Positions 1 to 10,937 are shown, counted from the first letter of the stretch. The stretch is DNA of 32,292 nucleotides from Acidimicrobiaceae bacterium (GCA_027365145.1 DAHXOA010000125.1:1-32292); one strand, 5' to 3'. A program made the numbers and translations. The notes: a model not told the origin generated them from the sequence alone.

Positions 1-349
1 ACTCCTCCACGCCGCGGGCCACGAGCGGATGGCGGCGGCGGGTGCCCTCGAACCGGCGGACGAGGACCTCGTCGGGGGCATCGAGGAACAGGACGCGGAC
101 CCGGTTTCGATCCGAGGTGAGGGCATCGATGGCGGGGAGCACGTCGTCGAGGCGTTCACCACCGCCCCGGCCGACGACGAACGCCACGCGCTGGGTTTCG
201 GCCCCTGTCCCGCTGGCCAGCTCCGAGACCTTTCCGATCAGCGAGGAGGGCATGTTGTCGATCACGAACCACCCGAGGTCCTCCAGCGTGGCGCCGGCGG
301 TCGAACGCCCGGCGCCCGACATGCCGGTCACGACGACGTACTCGCTCAT
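1..349 (-). CDS. rapZ: RNase adapter RapZ / nucleotide-binding protein YvcJ family (partial; C-terminus outside window)
   Basis: Reverse frame starts MSEYVVVTGMSGAGRSTAGATLEDLGWFVIDNMPSSLIGKV..., the RapZ Walker A (GxSGAGRST) plus DNMP motif. ATG at 349-347 overlaps the uvrC stop (ATGA). Confidence 0.88.
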   Translation of the reverse strand, partial: MSEYVVVTGMSGAGRSTAGATLEDLGWFVIDNMPSSLIGKVSELASGTGAETQRVAFVVGRGGGERLDDVLPAIDALTSDRNRVRVLFLDAPDEVLVRRFEGTRRRHPLVARGVEE

Positions 350-2304
350 CGCTGGCCTCCCGCCCGCGCCGCAATAGGCACGGCCGCCGCCGCCGGGTCG
401 TGGAGGTGCTCGTAGACCATGTCCCCGACGGCGTCCGGCAGCCACGTGAGCGCGTGCAGGTCGGAGCGCGTCGCCGCCCGAAGACCCTGGAGCCCCTCGA
501 GCTCCTCGAGCAACCGGCTCCGCCGCTTCGGTCCGAGCCCCACGATACCGTCCAAGGCCCCGGACGTCATCCGTTTCCCCCGGAGCGTCCGGTGGTAGGT
601 GATGGCGAACCGGTGCGCTTCGTCCCGCACCCGCTGGAGCAGATAGAGCGCCTCGGCCTGCCGGGGGAGCCGGATCGGGTCGGAGCTGCCAGGCACGTAC
701 ACCTCCTCGTAGGACTTGGCCAACGACGCTACCGGGATCTCGGTGGTCAGACCGAGCCGGTCGAGGACCCGCATGCCCACGTGGAGCTGCCCGAGACCGC
801 CGTCGAGGAGCAGGAGCTTGGGTGGGTAGGCAAACCGCCGTCGGGGAGCGGTTCCCCTGGGGGCAGCGAGCCCGTCCTCGCCCGAGGTCGGCGCGGGATC
901 CCGTGTCCCGGTGGATGGCTCCTCTCGTTCGGCCAGGAGGGCGGTCAGCCGGCGGGTCAGGACCTCCTCCATGGCGGCGTAGTCGTCGTTCCCGGGAACG
1001 GTCGCCACGCTGAACCGCCGGTAGTCGCTCTTCTTCGGTAGACCGTCCTCGAAGACGACCATGGACCCGACGTAGTCGGTGCCCTGGAGGTGGCTCATGT
1101 CGTAGCACTCGATGCGGAGCGGTGGCCCGGGCAGGTGCAGTTCCCGCTGGAGGGACTCGAGCGCCCGGGCCCGGCTGTTGTGGTCGGCGGCCCGGGCCAG
1201 CCGGTGGCGGGCAAACCCTTCCTCGGCGTTGCGGGCGACCGTGTCGAGCAGCGCCCGCTTCGGACCCCGGAGCGGCACCCGGACGGTGACGGGTCTGCCT
1301 CTCCTGGCTGACAGGTAGGCGACGACGCTCTCCTGGTCGTCGGGGAGGATCTCCACCAGGACCTGGGGCGGCACGCCGGCGACGGACTCGGCGTACACGT
1401 CGACCACCACTCGGGCGACCAGCCCGCCGGGGGTGAGGTCCTCGACCTTGTCGACGTAGAGCGAGGAGCGGCCGACGACGGCCCCGGCACGTACGTGGAA
1501 GACCTGGACCGCCGCCTCGAGGTCGTCACCGGCGATGGCGAGCACGTCGAGGTCCTCGGGCCGGTCGAGCTCCATCTGGCGAACCGCGTCGGCTCGCTCC
1601 ACGGCAACGAGCTGGTCGCGGATCCGCGACGCCCGTTCGAAATCGAGGGCGGCCGCCGCGCCGTGCATCTCGGCGGTCAGGCTCCGGGTGAGCGCCCCGG
1701 TCTCCCCGCCGAAGAACGCAGCCAGGTCGCGCACCATGCGGTCGTAGCTGTCGTGGTCGACCGCCCCCACGCACGGGCCCGAGCACCGCTCGATGTGGAA
1801 CAGGAGGCAGGGCCGACCCAGCCGGCTGTGGCGGCCCAACTTCGCGTCGCTGCACGTCCGCACCGGGAACGATCGCAGGAGGAGGTCGAGCGTGCCTCGG
1901 ATCGCACCAGCGTTCGGGTACGGTCCGAAGTACCGGACACCCGGGTGCTTCCGACCCCGCACCACGGCCGGCCGTGGCCACTCATCGCCCACGGTGAGGG
2001 CGAGCAGGGGGTAGCTCTTGTCGTCCTTCAGGCGAACGTTGTAGCGGGGCTGGTGACGGCGGATGAGGTTGTGCTCCAAGAGGAGCGCCTCCGCCTCGGA
2101 GCCCACCACCATCCACTCGACATGGTCGGCCGCCTCCAGCATCTGGACCGTCCGGGGTGCCAAGCCACCGGGGTCCTGGAAGTACGAACCGAGCCGGCTC
2201 CGGAGGGATTTCGCCTTGCCGACGTAGACGACACGACCGTCGCCATCGACGAACTGGTAGGAGCCCGGCGCATCGGGGATCGAACCTGGCTCCGGTCGCG
2301 TCAC
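346..2304 (-). CDS. uvrC: Excinuclease ABC subunit C
   Basis: Track ORF 346..2415. Likely GTG start at 2304 (VTRPEPGSIPDAPGSYQFVDGDGRVVYVGKAKSLRSRLGSYF): GIY-YIG domain, UVR region, RNase H-like domain (ECYDMSHLQGTDYVGSMVVFEDG) and C-terminal HhH. Confidence 0.95.
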   Translation of the reverse strand: MTRPEPGSIPDAPGSYQFVDGDGRVVYVGKAKSLRSRLGSYFQDPGGLAPRTVQMLEAADHVEWMVVGSEAEALLLEHNLIRRHQPRYNVRLKDDKSYPLLALTVGDEWPRPAVVRGRKHPGVRYFGPYPNAGAIRGTLDLLLRSFPVRTCSDAKLGRHSRLGRPCLLFHIERCSGPCVGAVDHDSYDRMVRDLAAFFGGETGALTRSLTAEMHGAAAALDFERASRIRDQLVAVERADAVRQMELDRPEDLDVLAIAGDDLEAAVQVFHVRAGAVVGRSSLYVDKVEDLTPGGLVARVVVDVYAESVAGVPPQVLVEILPDDQESVVAYLSARRGRPVTVRVPLRGPKRALLDTVARNAEEGFARHRLARAADHNSRARALESLQRELHLPGPPLRIECYDMSHLQGTDYVGSMVVFEDGLPKKSDYRRFSVATVPGNDDYAAMEEVLTRRLTALLAEREEPSTGTRDPAPTSGEDGLAAPRGTAPRRRFAYPPKLLLLDGGLGQLHVGMRVLDRLGLTTEIPVASLAKSYEEVYVPGSSDPIRLPRQAEALYLLQRVRDEAHRFAITYHRTLRGKRMTSGALDGIVGLGPKRRSRLLEELEGLQGLRAATRSDLHALTWLPDAVGDMVYEHLHDPAAAAVPIAARAGGQR

Positions 2305-2454
2305 CACCCGACCAGTGTGCCGTGTTGGAGACCGGCACCGAACCGGGGTGCTCGGAGATGAGGAGGGCCGTCGGTACACTCCCTTCAGCCGGCGGCCGGT
2401 GACGCCGATCCTCACACGTGAGCGCGCCGGCGGAGCGCGCCGGGTGCAGGCTCT

Positions 2455-2838
2455 GTGCCAGGATCACGAGAGGGGCAGGACACGGTGCTAGAGGTCATCG
2501 GGATGGTCGGCACGAGGGACGCGTCAGAGGTGGAGGGCCCACTGGTGGACGGGCCGGTGGTCGACTGGACGGACGGGCCGGTGGTCTACTGGACGGACGT
2601 GCCGGTCGTCGACCCGCCGTATCCCACCGGGATCTCCCAGGTCCACAAGGCCGGCGCCCCCGACCAGGTGGCCGAGGCGACGCTCCGGTACCGCGGCCTC
2701 GGGGCCACCACCCTGCTCCGGAAGGGGTTCGACCCCGTCGTAGACGCCGTGGCGTTCGGCGAGGGGCTGCTCCCGCGACTGCGCGGCTGCGCCCGCGAGC
2801 GCGTCCCGCTCCGAGCCGGCACGAGCGTGGGGTGCTGA
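2455..2838 (+). pseudogene. Possible N-truncated luciferase-like (SsuD-type LLM) flavin monooxygenase remnant, preceded by a short tandem repeat
   Basis: Residues ...GAPDQVAEATLRYRGLGATTLLRKGFDPVVDAVAFGEGLLPRLR resemble the C-terminus of alkanesulfonate-monooxygenase-like LLM proteins (GTPxxVAxxLLxYxxLGxxTFLIRGFDPxxDAxxYGxxLIPxVR, from memory). No upstream LLM body is present. Confidence 0.5.
2548..2613 (+). repeat. 24-bp tandem repeat, about 2.7 copies, encoding (DGPVVDWT)n-like sequence
   Basis: gacgggccggtggtcgactggacg / gacgggccggtggtctactggacg / gacgtgccggtcgtcgac at 2548, 2572 and 2596. Confidence 0.85.
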
Positions 2839-4379
2839 CTCCCCCCGCTCGTCCGGCGGACGTCCTCCAGCGCGTCGTCGCCGAGGCGGCACGCGGCCGT
2901 GAAGGGCCGCTGGTGATCGACGGTGTGGTGGCCTACGGGCGCAAGACGATCGCGCAGGAGATCGCCACCATTGCAGGTGGCCTGGTGGCGACAGGGGTTC
3001 GGCCCGGAGATCGGGTTGCGCTCGCGCTTCCCAACTCGGCCGACTTCGTGCTGGCCAGCCTGGCCTGCCTGTGGGCCGGAGCCATCTTCGTCCCGGTCGC
3101 GCCTGGCGACCCTGCGGCGCGCGTGGCCCACGTCCTGGCCGACAGCGCACCGGCGATCACCGTCGTGGCCGACCCGGCGCCAGCCGGGGTGGCCGAGGCC
3201 GTCTCGGCCCAGTCCGAACCTGGGCGCGTCACCACGGTGGCCGAGCTCCGAGCGGCCTCGAGCCCCCGTCCCGACCCGGTTGACCCGACCGGCTTGGCGG
3301 CGTACGCCATCTACACGTCAGGCACGACCGGGGCACCCAAGGGCGTGCTGATCGGGCGGGCCGCCTTCGCTGCCGCCGTGGCCTCGACGGCCGCGGCCAT
3401 CGGCATCACGGGCGAGACCCGGGCGCTGTGTGTGTCGCCCGTGCACTTCGACGGCTCGTTCGCCACCATCTTCCCCACCCTGGCGAGCGGCGGGACCCTG
3501 GTCATCCCGACGAGCGCCGGGCCGCTGTTCCCCCGGCGGTTCGTCCGGACCGTCGTCGCCGAGAAGATCACCCTCACCGGGTTCTCGCCGAGCTACCTCC
3601 GCCTCCTGCTCACCGGTCCCGACCTCCCGAGCCTGGCCGGCTCGTCGTTGGAGATGGTGGCGCTCGGGGGTGAGGCGTGCACGCCGGCCGAGATCGACGC
3701 CCTGTGGCGCGCCATACCCGACATCCGCGTGGTCAACCGCTACGGACCGACAGAGACCACCATCGCCGTCAGCCACTTCGAGGTGCCCCACGAGCTCGTC
3801 CGATCCGGAGGACCCGTGCCACTGGGCACGCCCCATCCGGGGGTCTCGTTCCACCTGGCCGGTGACGGCGGGGGTCTCGTGACCGAGCCGGGCGTTCCAG
3901 GTGAGCTGTGCATCGGAGGATCCCAGCTCATGGACGGGTACTGGGGTGATCCGGCCTTGACGGCGGCGGTCCTGGACGACCACCTCGTCCCCAGACGTGT
4001 CGTCTACCGTACCGGGGACACGGTCTACCGGGCCGAGGACGGCAACTACGTCTACGTGGACCGCCGGGACCGCGTGATGAAACGCGGCGGTGTCCGGATA
4101 TCTCTGCTCGAGATAAGCGAAGCGGTACGCCGCGCCGAAGGCGTCCGGGCCGCGGTGTGTGTCGCCTTCTCCGGGGACGACGGGTTGCCAGGCATCGCCG
4201 CGTTCGTGGTGACCGACCGCACCGTCACCGCCGCCGACCTCCGCCGGACCGTCGCCGGGCAGCTTCCGGCCTCGATGCTCCCCGATGCCGTCGTCACCGT
4301 CGACCACCTCCCGGTCGGGTCCACCGGCAAGGTCGACGAGCAGGCGCTCCTGGCCGGCGCCGGCCTGCACCGGGACTGA
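2832..4379 (+). CDS. Stand-alone NRPS-like adenylation (AMP-binding) protein
   Basis: A-domain core motifs: YTSGTTGAPKGV (A3), HFDGSFATIF (A4, Asp present), NRYGPTETT (A5), YRTGD (A7), DRRDRVMKRGGVRISLLEI (A8), LPVGSTGKVDE (A10). Likely GTG start at 2832 overlaps the upstream stop. No PCP or C domain visible. Confidence 0.85.
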   Translation: MLTPPARPADVLQRVVAEAARGREGPLVIDGVVAYGRKTIAQEIATIAGGLVATGVRPGDRVALALPNSADFVLASLACLWAGAIFVPVAPGDPAARVAHVLADSAPAITVVADPAPAGVAEAVSAQSEPGRVTTVAELRAASSPRPDPVDPTGLAAYAIYTSGTTGAPKGVLIGRAAFAAAVASTAAAIGITGETRALCVSPVHFDGSFATIFPTLASGGTLVIPTSAGPLFPRRFVRTVVAEKITLTGFSPSYLRLLLTGPDLPSLAGSSLEMVALGGEACTPAEIDALWRAIPDIRVVNRYGPTETTIAVSHFEVPHELVRSGGPVPLGTPHPGVSFHLAGDGGGLVTEPGVPGELCIGGSQLMDGYWGDPALTAAVLDDHLVPRRVVYRTGDTVYRAEDGNYVYVDRRDRVMKRGGVRISLLEISEAVRRAEGVRAAVCVAFSGDDGLPGIAAFVVTDRTVTAADLRRTVAGQLPASMLPDAVVTVDHLPVGSTGKVDEQALLAGAGLHRD

Positions 4380-4573
4380 GCGGGACACGAACTAGACCCG
4401 GCCAGAGGCAGGGAGCCGAGAGTGGGATCGCGGCGCTCTAGCCACTACACTGGACGAACGCCGGCCTGGTTTCCGGTGACATATCGCTCCGGGGCCGACA
4501 TCCCCGCGGAAGGGCGACCAGGCTGTCCCCGCCGGCCACTACCGGAGCGCCTCCAGAAGGGGGTTTCGACCTC

Positions 4574-5686
4574 ATGCTCCGATTGCAACGTGCGCTCCCT
4601 CAGCGGTACGCGTCCGCCGACCAGGGCGAGCTGGCCCAGTGGATCGCCGCCGCCAAGGCCGAACTGGGATCCCGGGTGTGCATCCTCGGTCACCACTACC
4701 AACGAGACGAGGTGATGCGATGGGCCGATGCCCGGGGGGACTCCTTCGCCCTTTCCCGGATCGCCGCCGACCGCCACGACGCCGCCTACATCGTCTTCTG
4801 CGGCGTCCACTTCATGGCCGAGTCGGCCGACATCCTCACCGCCGACCACCAGCAGGTCATCCTCCCGGACCTGAACGCCGGCTGCTCGATGGCCGACATG
4901 GCCGACCTCGACTCCGTCGAGGAGGCGTGGGAGGACCTCGGGACCGTTGTCGACGTCGAGCGGGTGGTCCCCGTCACCTACATGAACTCGTCGGCGTCCC
5001 TGAAGGCGTTCGTCGGACGCCACGGTGGTGCGGTGTGCACGTCGTCGAACGCCCGGGCCGTGCTCTCCTGGGCGCTCGGTCACGGACAGGAGCCGGCTCG
5101 GGGGGACCAGGTGCTCTTCTTCCCCGACCAGCACCTCGGCCGGAACACCGGGTTCTCCCTGGGCTACTCGGGAGACGACATGGCGGTCTGGGATCCCCGC
5201 CTGGTGCGCGGGGGGCTGGACGACGGCGCCATGAAGGGGTCCACGCTCCTCTTGTGGAAAGGGCACTGCTCCGTCCACCAGCGGTTCCGACCCGAGCACG
5301 TCGACGCCTTCCGGGCCGAGCATCCCGACGGGATCGTGCTCGTCCACCCGGAGTGCGCCCACGACGTGGTGGAGATGGCGGACCAGGTCGGCTCGACCGA
5401 CGCCATCATCCGGGCCGTCTCGGAGGCCCCGCCCGGCTCCGTGATCGGGGTGGCGACCGAGATCCATCTGGTCCACCGGCTGGCGGCCGAGACCCCCGAG
5501 AAGACCGTGGTGTCGCTGGACCCGCTGGTATGCCCGTGCTCCACCATGTTCCGGATCGACGCGCCCCACCTGGCCTGGGTCCTGGAACGCCTGGTCGCCG
5601 GTGAGGTCGTCAACCGGATCACCGTCGATCCGGAGACCGCCCGGTGGGCGAAGGTGGCGCTGGAGCGGATGCTGGCGACCGTCTGA
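4574..5686 (+). CDS. nadA: Quinolinate synthase A
   Basis: LGHHYQRDEVMRWAD, CGVHFMAESADIL, LPDLNAGCSMADMAD, VHPECAHDVV and CPCSTMFRI; NadA cysteines conserved. Confidence 0.95.
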   Translation: MLRLQRALPQRYASADQGELAQWIAAAKAELGSRVCILGHHYQRDEVMRWADARGDSFALSRIAADRHDAAYIVFCGVHFMAESADILTADHQQVILPDLNAGCSMADMADLDSVEEAWEDLGTVVDVERVVPVTYMNSSASLKAFVGRHGGAVCTSSNARAVLSWALGHGQEPARGDQVLFFPDQHLGRNTGFSLGYSGDDMAVWDPRLVRGGLDDGAMKGSTLLLWKGHCSVHQRFRPEHVDAFRAEHPDGIVLVHPECAHDVVEMADQVGSTDAIIRAVSEAPPGSVIGVATEIHLVHRLAAETPEKTVVSLDPLVCPCSTMFRIDAPHLAWVLERLVAGEVVNRITVDPETARWAKVALERMLATV

Positions 5687-5744
5687 TCGGAAGACACCGG
5701 GGAGCCCGACGGAGCGGCACGGCCCCGTTGCCTCAGGGATCGTC

Positions 5745-8666
5745 CTACGGGATGGCCGTGACCGGGCGCTTCCGACGGGGAGCCTTCGTACCCGGGCGCC
5801 CCGGCGGCCGGGGAGCCGGGACGGACACCAGGGGGGCGAGCACCGCCCCGGTGGCGCTGGCAACCACGGTGGCCACCGACTCGGGGGTCCCGGTGGCGAC
5901 GATCCTACCTCCCCGGTCACCACCTTCGGGCCCGAGGTCGACGAGCCAGTCGGCGCTCTTGATCACGTCGAGGTTGTGCTCGATCACGACGACCGTGTTC
6001 CCCTGGTCGACCAGTCGCCCGAGGACGTCGAGCAGCTTGCGCACGTCGTCGAAGTGGAGGCCGGTCGTCGGCTCGTCCAGCACGTAGAGCGTCCGTCCCG
6101 TCGACTTCCGGCTGAGCTCGCTGGCCAGCTTCACCCGCTGGGCCTCTCCACCCGACAGGGTCGGAGCCGGCTGGCCGAGCCGGATGTAGCCCAGGCCCAC
6201 GTCGACGAGCGTCTGGAGGTGGCGGGCGATGGGCGGCTGGTGGGTGAAGAACTCCAGGGCGTCCTCGCACGACAGGTCCAGGACGTCGGCGATGGTCTTC
6301 CCCCTGAACGTCACCTCCAGCGTGTCCCGGTTGTAGCGGGCCCCTCCGCAGACCTCACAGGGCACGTACACGTCGGGAAGGAAGTGCATCTCGATCCGGA
6401 GGGTGCCGTCACCGGCGCACGCCTCACACCGCCCGCCTTTCACGTTGAACGAGAACCGCCCGGGGAGGTAGCCCCGCACCTTCGCCTCGCTCGTCTGGCT
6501 GAAGAGCCGGCGGACGTGGTCGAACACCCCGGTGTAGGTGGCCGGGTTCGACCGGGGTGTCCGCCCGATCGGCGCCTGGTCGACGTCCACGACCTTGTCG
6601 ATGTGCTCGATCCCGGTGAGCGACCGGTGTCGGCCGGGTAGTGCCCGGGCCCGGTGGATCTGATGGGTGAGGGAACGAAGGAGGATGTCGTTGACCAGGG
6701 TCGACTTCCCCGAGCCCGATACTCCGGTCACCGCCACCAGCCGGCCCAGCGGGATGTCGACGTCGATGTCGTCCAGGTTGTGCTCGGTGGCCCCCTCGAT
6801 GCGGAGCACCTGCCCGTTCCCCGGCCGGCGTTGCTCGGGGACCGGGATCGACCGCGCACCGGCCAGGTACTGGCCGGTGATCGAGTCCGGGTTGGCGACG
6901 ATACCCGCCGGACCGGTCACCGGACCGGAGTGGACCACCCGCCCGCCGTGCTCACCCGCCCCCGGTCCGATGTCGACCACGTGGTCGGCGATCCGGATGG
7001 TCTCCTCGTCGTGCTCCACGACGATGACGGTGTTCCCGAGGTCCCGGAGGCGGAGCAGCGTGCCGATGAGACGCTGGTTGTCCCGCTGGTGGAGACCGAT
7101 CGACGGCTCGTCGAGCACGTAGAGCACCCCGACCAACCCGCTGCCGATCTGGCTGGCCAGCCGGATGCGCTGCGCCTCCCCCCCCGACAACGTCGTGGCA
7201 CCACGGGCGAGTGTGAGGTAGTCGAGCCCGACGTCCAGGAGGAACCGCATCCGCTCCTGGACCTCCCGGAACACCCGGTCGGCGATGAGGTGGTCCCGGT
7301 CCGAGAGCGCGAGTCCCGACACGGTCTCGACGGCCCTCCCGATCGGCAGCGAGCACAGCTCGTGGATCGAGAGGTCCCCGACGGTCACGGCCAGCGACTC
7401 CGGCTTCAGGCGGGCACCACAGCATGCCGGGCACGGCACCTCCCGCAGGTACTCCTCGAGGTGGTCGCGGAGGAAGTCCGACTCGGCCTCGGCGTGCCGG
7501 CGCTTCAGCCACGGCACGATGCCCTCGTAATGGGTATGGAACGACCGTTGGCGACCGTAGCGGTTGCGGTACTGCAGGTGGACCTGGCGCTTCCCCGCAC
7601 CGTAGAGCACGAGCTTCCGGTCTGCCTTCGCCAGGGCGTCCCACGGAGTGGCCGTCGAGAACCCCCCCAGATCGGCCACGGCGGCGACGAGCCGGGTGAA
7701 GTACTCGCTGCGGGCGCCGGCCCACGGTGCCAGCGCTCCCGCGCCGAGGGAGAGCGAACCGTCGGGCACGACCAGGTCCGGGTCGACCTCGAACGTCGTC
7801 CCCAGTCCCGAGCAGGCGGGGCAGGCGCCGTAGGGTGAGTTGAACGAGAAGTTCCGCGGCGAGGGAGCTTCGAAGCTGAGCGAGCAGTGCGTGCACGCCA
7901 GGTGCTCGCTGAACGTGATCGCCTCGCTCTCCGCACCGTCGGCCCCCACCACCACGATCTCGGCCACCCCGTCGGCCAGCCCCAACGCCGCCTCCAGGGA
8001 CTCGGTCAAGCGCCGCTGGATGTCGGGACGGAGGACGAGCCGGTCGACCACGACCTCGATGGTGTGCTGCTCGTAGCGGGCCAGGTCGAGGGCGTCCCGG
8101 TCGCTCAGCTCGACCGTGACCCCGTCCACCCGGACTCGGGCGTAGCCTTGCTTGGCCACGTCGTCGAGGAGCCCTGCGTACTCCCCTTTCCGGCCCCGGA
8201 CCACGGGCGCGAGCACGAGGAACCGGGTCCCCTCCTCCATGGCCAGCACCCGGTCGACGATCTGCTGGGGGCTCTGGCGCACCACCACCCGACCGCAGCT
8301 CGGGCAGTGCGGAACGCCGATCCGGGCATAGAGGAGGCGGAGGTAGTCGTAGACCTCCGTGACCGTCCCGACCGTCGAGCGCGGGTTGTGGGACGCCGAC
8401 TTCTGGTCGATGGAGATGGCCGGGGAGAGGCCCTCGATGAAGTCCACGTCCGGCTTGTCCATCTGGCCGAGGAACTGGCGGGCATAGGCCGACAGCGACT
8501 CCACGTAGCGCCGCTGCCCCTCGGCGTAGATGGTGTCGAAGGCCAGGGACGACTTCCCCGAACCGGACAGGCCCGTGAAGACGATCAACCGGTCCCGGGG
8601 GAGGTCGACGGAGACGTCGCGAAGGTTGTGCTCACGCGCGCCCCGCACCACCAGCCGATCGGTCAT
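5745..8666 (-). CDS. uvrA: Excinuclease ABC subunit A
   Basis: ATG at 8666: [69 protein letters not shown]...; two ABC ATPase modules and Zn-binding CxxC pairs. Confidence 0.97.
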   Translation of the reverse strand: MTDRLVVRGAREHNLRDVSVDLPRDRLIVFTGLSGSGKSSLAFDTIYAEGQRRYVESLSAYARQFLGQMDKPDVDFIEGLSPAISIDQKSASHNPRSTVGTVTEVYDYLRLLYARIGVPHCPSCGRVVVRQSPQQIVDRVLAMEEGTRFLVLAPVVRGRKGEYAGLLDDVAKQGYARVRVDGVTVELSDRDALDLARYEQHTIEVVVDRLVLRPDIQRRLTESLEAALGLADGVAEIVVVGADGAESEAITFSEHLACTHCSLSFEAPSPRNFSFNSPYGACPACSGLGTTFEVDPDLVVPDGSLSLGAGALAPWAGARSEYFTRLVAAVADLGGFSTATPWDALAKADRKLVLYGAGKRQVHLQYRNRYGRQRSFHTHYEGIVPWLKRRHAEAESDFLRDHLEEYLREVPCPACCGARLKPESLAVTVGDLSIHELCSLPIGRAVETVSGLALSDRDHLIADRVFREVQERMRFLLDVGLDYLTLARGATTLSGGEAQRIRLASQIGSGLVGVLYVLDEPSIGLHQRDNQRLIGTLLRLRDLGNTVIVVEHDEETIRIADHVVDIGPGAGEHGGRVVHSGPVTGPAGIVANPDSITGQYLAGARSIPVPEQRRPGNGQVLRIEGATEHNLDDIDVDIPLGRLVAVTGVSGSGKSTLVNDILLRSLTHQIHRARALPGRHRSLTGIEHIDKVVDVDQAPIGRTPRSNPATYTGVFDHVRRLFSQTSEAKVRGYLPGRFSFNVKGGRCEACAGDGTLRIEMHFLPDVYVPCEVCGGARYNRDTLEVTFRGKTIADVLDLSCEDALEFFTHQPPIARHLQTLVDVGLGYIRLGQPAPTLSGGEAQRVKLASELSRKSTGRTLYVLDEPTTGLHFDDVRKLLDVLGRLVDQGNTVVVIEHNLDVIKSADWLVDLGPEGGDRGGRIVATGTPESVATVVASATGAVLAPLVSVPAPRPPGRPGTKAPRRKRPVTAIP

Positions 8667-8721
8667 CGTGCCGAGGATACCGGCGCGAGCGCGACCCCCA
8701 CCCCGAGGTGGCCCGGTCCCG

Positions 8722-10830
8722 TCAGGTCGGCACTCCAGCGGAGGCCGGCGCCCCGGCGGCGACCACCGGATCCGGGGAGACCAGGGCACGGAGCTCGGCC
8801 ACCTCGTCGCGCAGGAGCGCGGCTTCCTCGAACCGGAGCTCTGACGCCGCCCGGAGCATCTCGTCCTCCAGTCGCGCCACGAGGGCGCCGAGCTCGCCGG
8901 GATCCGGTCCGATCGCCCCGGCGAGCTCGCGAGCCACCTGCCTCGGATCCACACCCCGCGCCGCTGGGGCCCGCCGGCGCTCCCGGCCGGCTGCCGATCC
9001 GGACCCACCAGGACCGCCGCCGTCGGTGGCCTCGCTCCTCACCCGGCCGAGGATGTCGCTGACCGCCTTCACGACGGTGTGGGGGTCGATGCCGTGCTCG
9101 GCGTTGTAGGCGAGCTGGCGGGCCCGCCGGCGCTGGGTCTCGCCGATGGCGTCCCGCATGGCGTCGCTGATGGCATCGGCGTACATCACCACCCGGCCGT
9201 CGACGTTCCGGGCAGCCCGGCCCATCGTCTGGATCAACGACGACGCCGACCGGAGGAAGCCCTGCTTGTCGGCGTCGAGAATGGCCACCAGCGCCACCTC
9301 CGGCAGGTCCAGCCCCTCCCGGAGGAGGTTGATGCCCACGAGAACATCGAAGCGCCCGAGGCGCAGGTCGCGAAGGAGCTCGATGCGGGCCATCGTGTCC
9401 ACGTCCGAGTGGAGGTACTGGACCCGGACGCCGTGCTCGGCCAGGTAGTCGGTCAGGTCCTCCGCCATCTTCTTGGTGAGGGTGGTGACGAGCACGCGGT
9501 ACCCGACGGCCACGGTCCGCTCGATGCGGACCAGCAGGTCGTCGATCTGGCCGGTCGTGGGGTGGATGTCGACCTCCGGGTCGACCAGGCCGGTCGGGCG
9601 GATGACCTGCTCCACGACCTGGGAGGAGTGCTCGATCTCCCACGGCCCGGGGGTGGCGGAGAGGAACACCGTCTGCCCGGTGCGTTCGAGGAACTCCTCG
9701 AACCGCAGCGGGCGGTTGTCGAGCGCCGAAGGAAGGCGGAAGCCATGCTCCACCAGGGTCTCCTTGCGTGACCGGTCGCCGGCGTACTGACCGCGCAGCT
9801 GGGGAACCGCCACGTGGCTCTCGTCCAGGACGACGAGGAAGTCCTTCGGGAAGAAGTCGAGCAGCGTGAAGGGCGCCTCTCCCGGGGCGCGGCCGTCGAG
9901 GTGCCGGCTGTAGTTCTCCACGCCGGAGCACACCCCGGTCTCGGCCAGCATCTCCAGGTCGTACTCGGTCCGCATCCGGAGACGCTGGGCCTCCAGGAGC
10001 TTCCCGGCACCTTCGAGCTCACCCAGACGCTGGCGCAGCTCGGCCTCGATGCCGGCCACGGCCCGGCGCAGCGTCTCCTCGCCCGTGCCGTAGTGCGTCG
10101 AGGCGAACACGACCAGCTCGTCGAGGTCGGGTCCGATCTCGCCCGTCAGGACGTCGAACGACCGGATCCGCTCGACCTCGTCGCCGAAGAACTCGATCCT
10201 GACGGCCCGCTCCTCGTAGGCGGGGTGGATCTCGACGGTGTCGCCGTGCGTGCGGAACTGGCCCCGGACCAGGTTCACCTCGTTGCGGTCGTAGTTGAGC
10301 TGGACCAGCCGCCGGAGCAGGGCCCGGTGGTCGTGGTGCTCACCGGGCCGGAGCACGACGATGCGATCGCGGTACTCGTCGGGTGAGCCGAGGCCGTAGA
10401 TGCACGACACCGAGGCGACGACGATGGTGTCACGCCGCAGCAGGAGGGACGACGTGGTGGCGTGGCGGAGCCGGTCGATCTCGTCGTTGATCGCCGAGTC
10501 CTTCTCGATGTATGTGTCCGACGACGGGACGTACGCCTCGGGCTGGTAGTAGTCGTAGTAGGAGACGAAGTACTCCACCCGGTTCCTGGGGAACAGCTCG
10601 TGGAGCTCGGCGGCGAGCTGGGCGGCCAGGGACTTGTTGGGCTCGATGACCAGTGTCGGCCGCTGGAGTGTCTCGATCATCCACGCGATCGTCGCCGTCT
10701 TCCCGGACCCGGTGATGCCGAGAAGGGTCTGGTAGTGGTCACCGCGCTCGACCCCGCGGACCAGGGCGTCGATGGCCGCCGGCTGGTCTCCCGAGGGCCG
10801 GAACGGCGAGACGACCTCGAACGCCGGCAT
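8722..10830 (-). CDS. uvrB: Excinuclease ABC subunit B
   Basis: ATG at 10830: [50 protein letters not shown]...; [17 protein letters not shown] and a C-terminal UVR motif. Confidence 0.97.
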   Translation of the reverse strand: MPAFEVVSPFRPSGDQPAAIDALVRGVERGDHYQTLLGITGSGKTATIAWMIETLQRPTLVIEPNKSLAAQLAAELHELFPRNRVEYFVSYYDYYQPEAYVPSSDTYIEKDSAINDEIDRLRHATTSSLLLRRDTIVVASVSCIYGLGSPDEYRDRIVVLRPGEHHDHRALLRRLVQLNYDRNEVNLVRGQFRTHGDTVEIHPAYEERAVRIEFFGDEVERIRSFDVLTGEIGPDLDELVVFASTHYGTGEETLRRAVAGIEAELRQRLGELEGAGKLLEAQRLRMRTEYDLEMLAETGVCSGVENYSRHLDGRAPGEAPFTLLDFFPKDFLVVLDESHVAVPQLRGQYAGDRSRKETLVEHGFRLPSALDNRPLRFEEFLERTGQTVFLSATPGPWEIEHSSQVVEQVIRPTGLVDPEVDIHPTTGQIDDLLVRIERTVAVGYRVLVTTLTKKMAEDLTDYLAEHGVRVQYLHSDVDTMARIELLRDLRLGRFDVLVGINLLREGLDLPEVALVAILDADKQGFLRSASSLIQTMGRAARNVDGRVVMYADAISDAMRDAIGETQRRRARQLAYNAEHGIDPHTVVKAVSDILGRVRSEATDGGGPGGSGSAAGRERRRAPAARGVDPRQVARELAGAIGPDPGELGALVARLEDEMLRAASELRFEEAALLRDEVAELRALVSPDPVVAAGAPASAGVPT

Positions 10831-10892
10831 GGGCGCATCGTACCGGGAGCCGGCGGCTCCCGAGACCGACCGGGCGGACCCATCCCCGCTGC

Positions 10893-10937
10893 TCAGCCCG
10901 GCGGTGCCGGCACACTTCAGCCCGGCGGTGCGGGCAC
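10893..10937. repeat. Direct repeat, 21 bp with one mismatch, 24-bp period, spanning the coaE stop
   Basis: tcagcccggcggtgccggcac (10893-10913) and tcagcccggcggtgcgggcac (10917-10937). Confidence 0.85.

Noticed and set aside
2418-2831. 138-residue N-terminal extension of the A-domain ORF
   Set aside because: Arg/Gly-rich out-of-frame reading of the LLM-fragment ORF; the adenylation domain starts near VLTPPARPADVLQRVV.
4445-5923. 492-aa antisense ORF over nadA
   Set aside because: Antisense shadow of nadA; low-complexity composition, no recognisable motif.
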